A stretch of 64,000 bases of DNA from Paenibacillus sp. EZ-K15. GTDB taxonomy: Bacteria; Bacillota; Bacilli; Paenibacillales; Paenibacillaceae. The translations under genes and the position numbers were made by a program. The notes under the pieces are model-generated. The model saw only the letters and a program-made list of their open reading frames with translations. It was not told the DNA's origin and did not search any database. This document shows positions 1-7,863 of this stretch, in pieces. Location: assembly GCF_002573715.1 (NCBI RefSeq), contig NZ_PDHM01000017.1, forward strand, positions 607,499 through 671,498, in the 5' to 3' direction. Numbering within the stretch: the stretch's first letter is position 1; each line of letters opens with the position of its first letter.

Positions 1-478
1 CCACATAAGGGTCATTCAAGGCTTCAATTGCAAGGTATACCAGCCGGAAATCCCGGAACAAGCCTTCCTTCCATGCTTCTTCTATGATCTCGTAACGGCC
101 GCCGCCCGTTGTTGTCAGCGCTGTCTGTACAGCGGAAAGCTTGCGGAAGGACAAGTGGGATGACAGTGAAACCGGATGATGGTCTACCGGGTGCAGCTCT
201 CCTTCAGTGGCTGTCGTTCCTTGCGTATGCAGCACCGAGCTCAGCAGCTGGTTCAAATCCTGAAGCAACTGTGCCGAATGGGTCTCCTTCCCGGATTCCG
301 GTTCGATTAGAGCACTGATCCCTTCACCCAATCTCTTGAACACGGGAGCACGCTCTCCCAGCTGCTGAAACTGCGGCAACAGCCTCTTGAGGCGAAAGTC
401 GCCGGCTGCGAGTTCGCTGCCGGCAATATATAAACGTCTAACCTCCTGGTTAAGCTCCTGCAGTAATGCCGTACTCAT
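1..478 (-). CDS. HEAT-repeat-like protein, N-terminal part (partial)
   Basis: The gene starts with ATG at 478 and runs off the left edge of the window, so 159 codons are visible with no stop. The Shine-Dalgarno AAGGAGG lies about 8 bases upstream. The protein begins MSTALLQELNQEVRRLYIAG and is rich in paired amphipathic helices with Leu/Ala/Glu, which fits the HEAT-repeat proteins that often accompany SWIM, MoxR-type ATPase and VWA genes in Bacillales. That family assignment is inference. It is 26 bases downstream of the SWIM gene and probably co-transcribed with it. No catalytic motif is visible in this part. Confidence 0.7.
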   Translation of the reverse strand, partial: MSTALLQELNQEVRRLYIAGSELAAGDFRLKRLLPQFQQLGERAPVFKRLGEGISALIEPESGKETHSAQLLQDLNQLLSSVLHTQGTTATEGELHPVDHHPVSLSSHLSFRKLSAVQTALTTTGGGRYEIIEEAWKEGLFRDFRLVYLAIEALNDPYV

Positions 479-504
479 GGTCGTTCCTCCTTCGTTAACC
501 CTGC

Positions 505-1941
505 TCAGTACAACAGCCGGATGATTTCGTTATTCGTAATAATGGTCAGCGGCTGCGCCAAGAGGCGGCCCGTCGTCAGGCTGTGCTCAAACATAACCAG
601 CATGGAGACGCCGCTCAGCTTCTCCTCCGGCAGATACCGCAGCATCGGTATCGTCGGCTGTAAGAATACGTCACCAAGCGCAATTGACTGTCCGACTTCA
701 TCCGTGATGGCATACTGACCTTCGGCGTTCCGGCTGATCCGGGAAACATGAAGCAGCATCACGGGATGGCTGTCAGCGAGCGGATTTTTCAGCTGGTTCT
801 TCACCTTTTTAACCTTGTCAGCATAAGAACCCGCGGCATATTCGTGAATCCAAACCAAATCCTCTGCTGTCATCGGAGTTGAAGTCATCTCTTCAAAGCG
901 GACCCGTCGGTTCATATCCCCCGGATAACGGTAAAGTACTGGGACTCGGGCTTTTTCGAAAAAGCTGTCTTCCTCACGCATCAGCTTGGCGGCCTTATAG
1001 GGACGGTACTGGATCGTTCGGTGAATTTCGCCGCTGTCCTTCTGAATCCAGTATCCGATATCCACATGCTCCAGCCGTGCATCGTCGGCATAACTCAGAA
1101 AGGAAAGCTGTATCAACTCTGCCTGTTCACTTACGAGTCCGAAGCTTTGCAACTCCGTCAGCTGCCAGGCATGCCCTAGCCATTCCTCAATCGTCGACTC
1201 ATGGTCCAGTGCCATATCCGGATCCTCAAGCTTTGAAGTCAGGTATTGTCTGCCTTTTTTAATGATTGCGTTCATAACAGCAAGCTGCTCCACCGCATAT
1301 GTATAAGCTTTCTCCTGGTCTTTGTCCGACAGCACCAGCGCCAGGCGGCGTAGCTCCGACTGAGCACCCGATAAATAATAATTGCCCATCTGCTTTACAT
1401 GTTCCTGGATCAGCTTTTGTTCCTTTTTATCCAATGTTCCTAATCCGTTCCGGATCAACGAGTGGATCAGCTTCTCCAATACGTCCAGACCTTCCAGCTG
1501 TGCATTGATTTTCTTTTTTAATGCCGATTTGTTGACCTTCTTCGGTTTGGGTGCTGCCCCTTCGGCAGATTCTTTGAGCTTACGCTCTTCCCGCTTCTCC
1601 GCTTTCTCCCGCTTGGCGGCCAAATCCTCCGGCACCTCGGCGGGTGTAAACGAAGCTCCCTCTGCATACGCATAGAGCAGTCCAAGCACATGCTTGCACG
1701 GAAACTGCCGACTCGGGCAAGTACACCGCATAACCGGCTTCTCTGGTACCGCAAAATCGGCGGACGGCTGGTAATCGGAACTTCCGCTGCCTGCACATGT
1801 GCCAAAAAGTACGGCATGATCCTCCGAATAATGGAGCTGCAGAAACCGTCCTTTTTTGACAAGACCCTGCCCATTCTTTATGGCCGCACTATTCGGTGCC
1901 TGCGAATCGATCCATGACTCTGTAATCTCAACCAAACTCAT
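505..1941 (-). CDS. SWIM zinc-finger family protein
   Basis: A 478-residue cytoplasmic protein. The SWIM motif is seen near residues 70-90 as CTCPSRQFPCKH, i.e. CxC followed by CxH, which binds zinc. It is followed by a Lys/Arg/Ala-rich linker and a long alpha-helical C-terminal half. SWIM domains bind DNA or protein; the specific role of this bacterial family is unknown. The start is ATG at 1941 with GGAGGG only about 3 bases upstream, which is short, so a slightly different start is possible. It is first in a probable operon with the HEAT-repeat gene that continues out of the window. Confidence 0.85.
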   Translation of the reverse strand: MSLVEITESWIDSQAPNSAAIKNGQGLVKKGRFLQLHYSEDHAVLFGTCAGSGSSDYQPSADFAVPEKPVMRCTCPSRQFPCKHVLGLLYAYAEGASFTPAEVPEDLAAKREKAEKREERKLKESAEGAAPKPKKVNKSALKKKINAQLEGLDVLEKLIHSLIRNGLGTLDKKEQKLIQEHVKQMGNYYLSGAQSELRRLALVLSDKDQEKAYTYAVEQLAVMNAIIKKGRQYLTSKLEDPDMALDHESTIEEWLGHAWQLTELQSFGLVSEQAELIQLSFLSYADDARLEHVDIGYWIQKDSGEIHRTIQYRPYKAAKLMREEDSFFEKARVPVLYRYPGDMNRRVRFEEMTSTPMTAEDLVWIHEYAAGSYADKVKKVKNQLKNPLADSHPVMLLHVSRISRNAEGQYAITDEVGQSIALGDVFLQPTIPMLRYLPEEKLSGVSMLVMFEHSLTTGRLLAQPLTIITNNEIIRLLY

Positions 1942-2145
1942 ACCCTCCTAAATCAAGTCGCTGCTGGTCATGCAACGCAAAATTATCCATTACTCTTAAT
2001 CATATCGAATCTGCGCCTGACTCCCTACCCTTCTTAAGACCTATTTAAGAACACTCATTCCTATTTATTTAATAATATTCATCCTTTAATGGGTAATAAT
2101 GTTAAACGGAATTCATGTGATTGCTACCATAAGAAAAACGTCTAT

Positions 2146-2239
2146 CGACGTACTTTCTCAGTAGACAGACCGCATTTAGCGGAAGTTTTTCTTGCGAGAT
2201 AAGGATGCTAAGCCTTGGAAGTTTATACTTTCTTATCTC
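2146..2239. repeat. Dispersed 94-bp repeat, copy A
   Basis: It matches 30162-30256 at roughly 85-90% by eye, starting CGACGTACTTTCTCAG and ending CTTATCTC. It contains the inverted repeat CCGCatttaGCGG and outer arms GATAAG/CTTATC. On the minus strand it begins directly after the poly-T of a terminator, as copy B does. No transposase is nearby. Confidence 0.8.
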
Positions 2240-2241
2240 TT

Positions 2242-2268
2242 AAAAAAGAGCCGGCATAACCGGCTCTT
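2242..2268 (-). terminator. Intrinsic terminator of the phosphoesterase/HD operon
   Basis: On the minus strand AAGAGCCGG-ttatg-CCGGCTCTT forms a perfect 9-bp stem and is followed by a T run. It lies 18 bases past the stop of the gene ending at 2287. Confidence 0.9.
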
Positions 2269-2286
2269 CAGAAATCGATATTATCC

Positions 2287-3018
2287 TTAGTCTTTCCTTA
2301 CTTGATACCGCCCCGTTCTAACCTCGAGAATATATTCCTTAGGTGAAGGCATGCCGGATTCCAAGGCATCCTGTACGGCTTGTTCAATAGGGTATGGCAC
2401 GCGAATAAATTGAATGTTGAAAGGAGCCGGATCTTCGCTGTCATAGATTCCGTCCAAAATGACATACGAGGCTTCAGGCATTTCAAGGGGATTGCCGACG
2501 CTTCCGGTATTAAACAGCGTTCTCCCATCCAGATGCTGGTGATATGCATTATGAATATCCGCGTAACCCGCGACGTCCGCGATTCTCGGGTCTCCGCACA
2601 GCGGGGAACTGTGAAACAAGGTTTCCAGCTTCTCCTGGTCATCCCATGGTTGTATTCGCTCGTACACGCTGCGGGGCGATGCATGAAACAACCGGATCCA
2701 TTTACCGCTCATCATGAACTCAAGGATATACGGAAGTTCGGCAAGATATTGAAGCCTCACGCTTCCGAGTCTATGCTGATGCCATTGGAGGACCGGATCA
2801 TCGGTTTCCTTACCTATAAAGTCGTCCCAATTCCCCTTGATGACTTGCTGGCAATGGGTTCTCACCATATCAACCGCGATATCTCCGTGCGGGCCTTTCC
2901 CAATCAAGTCACCCAGGCAATAGATGGTTTCTATTCCGCGCTGTTTGATATCCTTCAGAACGGCCTCCAAGGCAGGAATGTTTCCATGTATGTCGGAGAT
3001 CAATGCAATTTGCGTCAA
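2287..3018 (-). CDS. Metallophosphoesterase family protein
   Basis: A 243-residue calcineurin-like phosphoesterase. Metal-binding motifs are visible in order: ISDIHGN (D and H), CLGDLIGKG (GDxxGxG), KGNWD (GNxD) and, near the C-terminus, FNTGSVGNP. These fit the YfcE/ApaH-like single-domain group that hydrolyses small phosphodiesters or nucleoside polyphosphates. The exact substrate cannot be read from sequence. I chose the TTG at 3018 because GGAGG sits 8 bases upstream; a longer reading from 3033 would place the start on the Shine-Dalgarno itself. It is 22 bases downstream of the HD-domain gene, with which it forms a two-gene operon. Confidence 0.85.
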   Translation of the reverse strand: MTQIALISDIHGNIPALEAVLKDIKQRGIETIYCLGDLIGKGPHGDIAVDMVRTHCQQVIKGNWDDFIGKETDDPVLQWHQHRLGSVRLQYLAELPYILEFMMSGKWIRLFHASPRSVYERIQPWDDQEKLETLFHSSPLCGDPRIADVAGYADIHNAYHQHLDGRTLFNTGSVGNPLEMPEASYVILDGIYDSEDPAPFNIQFIRVPYPIEQAVQDALESGMPSPKEYILEVRTGRYQVRKD

Positions 3019-3040
3019 TGAACCCGCCTCCAAACTTCGT

Positions 3041-3703
3041 TTATTTCGGATTGCCGAGGTTATGGTTTAGTGAATCCCGTAATTCATCATATGCGTCTCG
3101 AAGCCAAGGATGGATTACCTTCAGCAATTCACGCCGATTCCATAAGTATTGAATATATTCAAATGCGGCATGATCCAGCGAGATTTGCAGCTGCTCCGTA
3201 ATCTCCTTTAAATACGGGGGGATTCCCGTTTGATCCCATTCCATCTTATCCGCGACGAACAGTACCTTGTCTAATAATGTAGCCTTGGATCTTAACGTCG
3301 TATGGCAACCAACAGCGTTCAAGGTTTCAGATTCTGTAATTTTGAACAAATCCTCGGCCATATATGCCGATATTTTCTGATGGATGATCATGGGAAATTG
3401 CTCTTCTTCAGGCAATACTTCTACCCCGATCTCGCGTGCTACTTGAATGCGGACATGATTCGGAAAAACGGCGCTAATATCATGCAGATACCCGGCATAT
3501 TCAGCAGCGGTCGGATCGGCGCCATAGAGAACAGCAATTCTGCGGGCTTCCTCCCCCACTTTCAGCACATGCTCTGCTGTCTTGGGACATTGGTGTTTCT
3601 GCAGAAAGGAGGCCACGTCATTCCTAAGATTCCCCGTGAGCTCGTGTTCCCCAAGCTCACGGTAGGAGCTGATGATCAAGCGACGGTTATGCGGGTCATT
3701 CAC
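3041..3703 (-). CDS. HD-domain phosphohydrolase, YqeK-like
   Basis: About 220 residues with an HD-superfamily metal site: a histidine in TAEHVLKVG, the HD pair in YLHDIS, IIHQKIS, then HTT and a late Asp in FVADKME. This arrangement is that of YqeK, a symmetrical diadenosine tetraphosphate (Ap4A) hydrolase of Gram-positives. Here, though, it is not in the usual nadD-yqeK locus, so it is probably a paralogue. The start is taken as GTG at 3703 with GGTGAGGTG just upstream; a TTG at 3739 is also open. It is co-transcribed with the phosphoesterase that follows. Confidence 0.75.
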   Translation of the reverse strand: MNDPHNRRLIISSYRELGEHELTGNLRNDVASFLQKHQCPKTAEHVLKVGEEARRIAVLYGADPTAAEYAGYLHDISAVFPNHVRIQVAREIGVEVLPEEEQFPMIIHQKISAYMAEDLFKITESETLNAVGCHTTLRSKATLLDKVLFVADKMEWDQTGIPPYLKEITEQLQISLDHAAFEYIQYLWNRRELLKVIHPWLRDAYDELRDSLNHNLGNPK

Positions 3704-3867
3704 TCTTTTCACCTCACCTAATCCCCTTGAATTTACCAATCTAGCACTTCATTTTCCATACAATATTAACTTATACTGAGAATAGTTTGAAGCTATTATA
3801 CAAGAAAGTCAAAGAAAGGAGGTCATCCGATTCTAAGCCTCATCGACCGAACCCATTCGTGCAGGTG

Positions 3868-4071
3868 ATGCGGAATATTAACGACGAGCATGACATAACT
3901 AACGAACCTATGGAAGGAGGAGGCAATGATATATCAGAAAGACTTGATCGATCCGTGATATCGCCCCCCGGGTTGTCCATTTATTATTCCTTTTTATGGA
4001 TTGTTTCGATTTTTAGTCTAATGTTTATAAACGTAATCATATATTTATACTCACGCAAGCTTGGTAACTGA
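3868..4071 (+). CDS. Small single-pass membrane protein, unknown function
   Basis: The 67-residue reading from ATG 3868 has a polar N-terminal half and one hydrophobic segment (SIYYSFLWIVSIFSLMF and on) near the C-terminus, ending in Arg-Lys. The frame is open further upstream to about 3787, and a very strong AAAGGAGG lies at 3825-3832 without a conventional start codon at good distance, so the true start is uncertain. It sits 48 bases upstream of the solute-binding protein and may be the first gene of that operon. I do not recognise the family. Confidence 0.4.
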   Translation: MRNINDEHDITNEPMEGGGNDISERLDRSVISPPGLSIYYSFLWIVSIFSLMFINVIIYLYSRKLGN

Positions 4072-4119
4072 ATAAGATTTAAGCATCACCGACTTCACCA
4101 CGTTAGGAGGCTGACGATA

Positions 4120-5376
4120 GTGAATACACGTAGGATGATTAGCTTGGGGTTACTGATTCTTGTTATGATCATCAGCGGTTGCGCTGGAAATGTTTCCACC
4201 GAAAAAACGAAAACGCTTACACTTTGGTATTGGAACCGAAGCCTGGACGATGAGCTGATTAAGTCCGTTGAAAAGGAGTTTCCAGGGATCCGAATCGATG
4301 CGCAAAAAATCGGTGGCGACTTCAAATCGAAGCTAAAAACAACGCTGGCGGCTGGTTCCGGAGGTCCGGACATCGTTGCTTTTAACGACTGGGTGGCAGA
4401 GCTGTTTACGAGTTCGGATCGTTTCTACGATCTGTATGAGCTGGGCGCCAAGGAGATTGAGCCGGATTTCCTGGATTGGAAATGGAAGCTTGGCGTTACC
4501 CCGGAAGGTGCCATGATTGCCCTTCCGATCGATACGGGGCCAACCGCCCTATACTACAGGGCAGATTTGTTCGGGGAAGCAGGGCTGCCAACCGAACCGG
4601 AAGAGGTCCACGCGCAGCTCGGCACCTGGGATCAATATTTGGAAGCCGGGCAGAAGCTGCAGGAGCATTTTAATCAAAAAGTAAAAATGCTCGACAACAT
4701 CACTAACATTTACACGCAAATGAATGCTCAGTCTGAACGCATATATTTTGCCGAGGACAATACGTTTATCGGCGAAACCCCTGAATCCTCCATGAAGACG
4801 GCCTGGGATACGGCGGTGAAGGCTTCACAGATGAAGCTAAGCGCCAACGCTAATACTTCCTCCTCCGAATGGAATGCTGCCATGAACAATGGACGGGTCG
4901 CTTCCTTTGTCGGTGCGGTGTGGATGAAGGAAATATTGATGCAGGCGGCGCCGGATACCAGCGGTAAATGGAGAGTCGCACGCGCCCCTGGCGGGGACGG
5001 CAACAATGGCGGCTCCTTCCTAGCCATCATGAAGACGAGTAAATATCCGCAGGAAGCATTTGAAGTAATGAAATATATTCAGAATCCGGAAAATCAGGTT
5101 CAATCCTTCAAGAAGATCAACCTTTTCCCTTCCGCCAAAGACGCGCTGGATGCCCCCGTGATGAAGGAGCCCGAGGAATTTTTCGGGAATCAGGCAACTG
5201 GCGAGGTGTTCTCGGAATCTGCGCGTAACGTCAAACCTGCTTATTTCGGCGGTAAATTCGCTAATGTAAACGGCATTGTCAATCGAGAGCTGTCATCCGT
5301 TGCGCTCCAAGGCAAAAATCCTGATAAAGCCTGGGAAGACGCGCTGGCCAGGGTCAAAAAAGAACTGCTGCGCTGA
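4120..5376 (+). CDS. ABC sugar transporter, extracellular solute-binding lipoprotein (family 1)
   Basis: 418 residues. The signal peptide has a lipobox ending IISGC, so it is processed at Cys near residue 21 and lipid-anchored outside the membrane. The mature part starts with the pattern LTLWYWN and contains FNDWVAELF and PIDTGPTALYYR, typical of family 1 (maltose/multiple-sugar) binding proteins. The start is GTG at 4120 with TTAGGAGG 9 bases upstream. The two permeases that follow complete the membrane parts of the importer. No ATPase is present, so a shared MsmX-type ATPase is likely. The substrate is unknown; no glycoside hydrolase is adjacent. Confidence 0.92.
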   Translation: MNTRRMISLGLLILVMIISGCAGNVSTEKTKTLTLWYWNRSLDDELIKSVEKEFPGIRIDAQKIGGDFKSKLKTTLAAGSGGPDIVAFNDWVAELFTSSDRFYDLYELGAKEIEPDFLDWKWKLGVTPEGAMIALPIDTGPTALYYRADLFGEAGLPTEPEEVHAQLGTWDQYLEAGQKLQEHFNQKVKMLDNITNIYTQMNAQSERIYFAEDNTFIGETPESSMKTAWDTAVKASQMKLSANANTSSSEWNAAMNNGRVASFVGAVWMKEILMQAAPDTSGKWRVARAPGGDGNNGGSFLAIMKTSKYPQEAFEVMKYIQNPENQVQSFKKINLFPSAKDALDAPVMKEPEEFFGNQATGEVFSESARNVKPAYFGGKFANVNGIVNRELSSVALQGKNPDKAWEDALARVKKELLR

Positions 5377-5412
5377 CCCGGATCCGGTTCTTACCTGTAT
5401 GTTTCTCGATTG

Positions 5413-5794
5413 CTATAAGTGCGTGTTCAAAAAGGTCGATTTTCAGCACCAAGCTTATGCTTCCGATGTGTGTTTTTTCAAAACGCTTTAGTTAGATGAA
5501 GCTAGGGACGTCAGGAGCGGAGCGTACGTTTTGGGTACGTGAGCACCTAAGATGTTTCCGCAGGAAACATGACTTCGTAAGCATCCGCTTAGGCCCGGCT
5601 GAATTCATGATTCGATGCCGAGCTGCTTCCTGATTCGCTTCGTGTTAGATATAGAATTTATGAGTTATCAGTGGAACTGATGAAATTCTATATCGCAAGA
5701 AAACCTACCTATGCATCGCGGTCGCTCATCCTTGAAGTGGCCTCGATAGAGGTTTTCTTATCAAAAGCGGACTTTTTGAACTACCTCTATAAGT
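5413..5794. mobile_element. MITE-like element with terminal inverted repeats and 8-bp target duplication
   Basis: CTATAAGT occurs at 5413-5420 and again at 5787-5794, bracketing 366 bp. The inner ends are inverted: GTTCAAAAAGGTCGATTTT at the left and, on the opposite strand, GTTCAAAAAGTCCGCTTTT at the right. The interior has no coding frame of note but is rich in hairpins, for example ATGTTTCC-gca-GGAAACAT and a TATAGAATTT/AAATTCTATA pair. It separates the binding-protein gene from its permeases. The class of the parent transposase is unknown; 8-bp duplications occur in several IS families. Confidence 0.8.
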
Positions 5795-5830
5795 ACTTAA
5801 ATACCAACCGCTTGAGGAGGTTACAGTACG

Positions 5831-6790
5831 ATGGATAATCCAATGCTGAATCATACGCCTGTGGAACAGAAGCCTGTTCCTAAGCATCCGAAATCTCAAG
5901 ACCGCCTGTCTGCACAGATATGGAAACACCGCAAAGAATATTTGGCGATTTCCCCTTTCTACATTCTATTTGCCATATTCGGGCTGTTCCCGATTGCCTT
6001 CTCGATGTTCCTGTCCTTTCAGAAATGGGACGGCATCGGCGAGATGACCTATAACGGGCTGGGCAACTACCAATTCATGCTCACCGATCCAGAATTCTGG
6101 AGAGCCGTCGGCAACACGCTGCTCATCTGGATCTACTCCACGATACCGATGCTGTTTATTGCGCTGGTCGTTGCCTTCCTGCTGAATGCATCGTTTGTCC
6201 GGTTCCGCACCTTCTTCCGGATCGGCTATTTCCTGCCGAACGTCACCTCACTCGTGGCGGTTGCCATCGTGTTCGGCACCGTATTCTCGAACAATTACGG
6301 CCTTCTCAACTATATTCTGTCCTTGCTCGGCCTGAACTCTATCGAGTGGCTGAATAAGACATGGGGCATACAGCTCGCCATTTCGGTCATGGTCATATGG
6401 AGATGGGCAGGGTATAACGCCATTATCTATCTTGCCGGGCTGCAGAGCATCCCGACCGTCCTGTACGAAGCTGCCAAAATCGACGGGGCCTCCGGCATTC
6501 AATCCTTTTTCAAGATCACCATTCCCAATCTAAGGCCCATCATTCTCTTCACGGTCATCACCTCGACCATCGGCGGCATGCAGATCTTTACCGAACCGCA
6601 GGTGCTTGTCGGCAATGATGGCGGCGTCAGCGGCGGCGGTATGACCATCGTCCTCTACCTATACCGAGAAGCTTTCGTGAATAACTATTTCGGATATGGC
6701 GCTGCCGTCGGCTGGGGAATGTTCCTGCTCATTGCACTCTTCTCCATTGTGAACTGGAAAATGGTGCAGGGCAGTCCGTCCAATGACTGA
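5831..6790 (+). CDS. ABC sugar transporter permease (MalF/UgpA type)
   Basis: 319 residues with six predicted membrane helices after a polar N-terminus of about 35 residues. The cytoplasmic EAA loop is seen as EAAKIDGASGIQSFFKIT.P, which docks to the ATPase. The start ATG at 5831 follows TTGAGGAGG. It overlaps or abuts the second permease, so the two are co-translated. Its binding protein is 455 bp upstream, on the other side of the MITE-like insertion, which may weaken or alter their co-expression. Confidence 0.93.
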   Translation: MDNPMLNHTPVEQKPVPKHPKSQDRLSAQIWKHRKEYLAISPFYILFAIFGLFPIAFSMFLSFQKWDGIGEMTYNGLGNYQFMLTDPEFWRAVGNTLLIWIYSTIPMLFIALVVAFLLNASFVRFRTFFRIGYFLPNVTSLVAVAIVFGTVFSNNYGLLNYILSLLGLNSIEWLNKTWGIQLAISVMVIWRWAGYNAIIYLAGLQSIPTVLYEAAKIDGASGIQSFFKITIPNLRPIILFTVITSTIGGMQIFTEPQVLVGNDGGVSGGGMTIVLYLYREAFVNNYFGYGAAVGWGMFLLIALFSIVNWKMVQGSPSND

Positions 6791-6806
6791 AATGGGGGTG
6801 AATCGT

Positions 6807-7628
6807 ATGTTCAAATGGAAATCCATATTCCTTCACATCGGGTTAATCGCCGGACTGCTGCTGTCGATTTTCCCCTTCTACTGGCTGCTTGTCATGGCAA
6901 CGCGAACCACTTCGGACATTTACAGTTTTCCCCCGAAACTATGGTTCGGTCCTCACTTGCTTGATAACGTGTCGAGAGTGCTGAGCAGCATTGATTTCTT
7001 CGGCGCCTTCTGGAATACCCTGTTCGTTGCTTCCGCTTGTACGCTGTTAGTCTTATTCTTTGATTCCTTGGCCGGATTCACGTTCGCTAAATTCCAATTC
7101 CCAGGCAAAAGATGGCTGTTTGTGCTGCTGCTTGCCACCATGATGGCGCCTGCCCAGTTGTCCCTGGTACCTTCGTTTGTCATTATGGCAGAGTTCGGAT
7201 GGGTAGGAACTTATAAAGCGTTGATCATTCCCGGAATGGTAAACGCCTTCGGGATCTTCTGGATCAGGCAATATGCACAGGAGTCGGTGCCCTCGGAGCT
7301 GCTAGATGCAGGAAAAATCGACGGCTGCGGATTCTTCCGCCTCTACTGGAATATATCGCTGCCGATTCTGCGTCCCGCCCTATCGTTCCTGGCCGCCTTC
7401 ACGTTCATCGGCGTATGGAATGACTACCTATGGCCGCTTATTATTCTAAATGATGAGAACAAATTCACCTTGCAGGTTGCGCTCTCCTCATTGAACGGAA
7501 TATATACGACCGACTATTCGATGGTCATTGCCGGTACGCTGCTCGCCGTCATTCCGCTGATCGTTATGTTCCTGTTCATCAGCAAGCAATTCATTTCCGA
7601 TATTGCAGCGGGTGCCATTAAGAGTTAA
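6807..7628 (+). CDS. ABC sugar transporter permease (MalG/UgpE type)
   Basis: 273 residues from ATG 6807, which has GGGGGTG about 6 bases upstream; an in-frame ATG at 6783 overlapping the previous gene is an alternative. Six membrane segments are visible. The EAA loop reads ELLDAGKIDGCGFFRLYW, with the usual conserved Gly. It partners the preceding permease in a heterodimeric channel. The operon ends here, with a hairpin at 7712-7753. Confidence 0.92.
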   Translation: MFKWKSIFLHIGLIAGLLLSIFPFYWLLVMATRTTSDIYSFPPKLWFGPHLLDNVSRVLSSIDFFGAFWNTLFVASACTLLVLFFDSLAGFTFAKFQFPGKRWLFVLLLATMMAPAQLSLVPSFVIMAEFGWVGTYKALIIPGMVNAFGIFWIRQYAQESVPSELLDAGKIDGCGFFRLYWNISLPILRPALSFLAAFTFIGVWNDYLWPLIILNDENKFTLQVALSSLNGIYTTDYSMVIAGTLLAVIPLIVMFLFISKQFISDIAAGAIKS

Positions 7629-7711
7629 CGGTAAGAGGGGGGTCCCAAAAGGTCTTGGTTCTGGCGGGATGCCCTCTTATTCAGTTAAGGGCAACCGGCC
7701 GGAAAGCAAGA

Positions 7712-7753
7712 AATGGCGGTGCAAAGGATAACATCCTGAGCACCGCCATTATT
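7712..7753. terminator. Terminator between convergent genes
   Basis: AATGGCGGTGC pairs with GCACCGCCATT across a 17-base loop and is followed by ATTTC. It lies between the sugar permease operon (+) and the drug exporter (-) and could serve both. Confidence 0.75.
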
Positions 7754-7863
7754 TCATAGGACATGGTTTTCAACCTGACGAACCATCAGTCCAATGAGCA
7801 AATCCGTTTATTGGACAACTCTTTCATTAATTCAACCCAGATCATACCGACATACCGTAAACG

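Larger units (their letters stand above)
1942..2286. other. Intergenic region holding a dispersed repeat and a terminator
   Basis: 345 bases between the SWIM gene and the next minus-strand operon. It contains the terminator of the upstream operon (2242-2268), then a 94-bp repeat (2146-2239) that recurs near 30.2 kb, and presumably the SWIM promoter in the AT-rich part nearer 1950-2110. I could not pick out a convincing -35/-10 pair. Confidence 0.6.
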
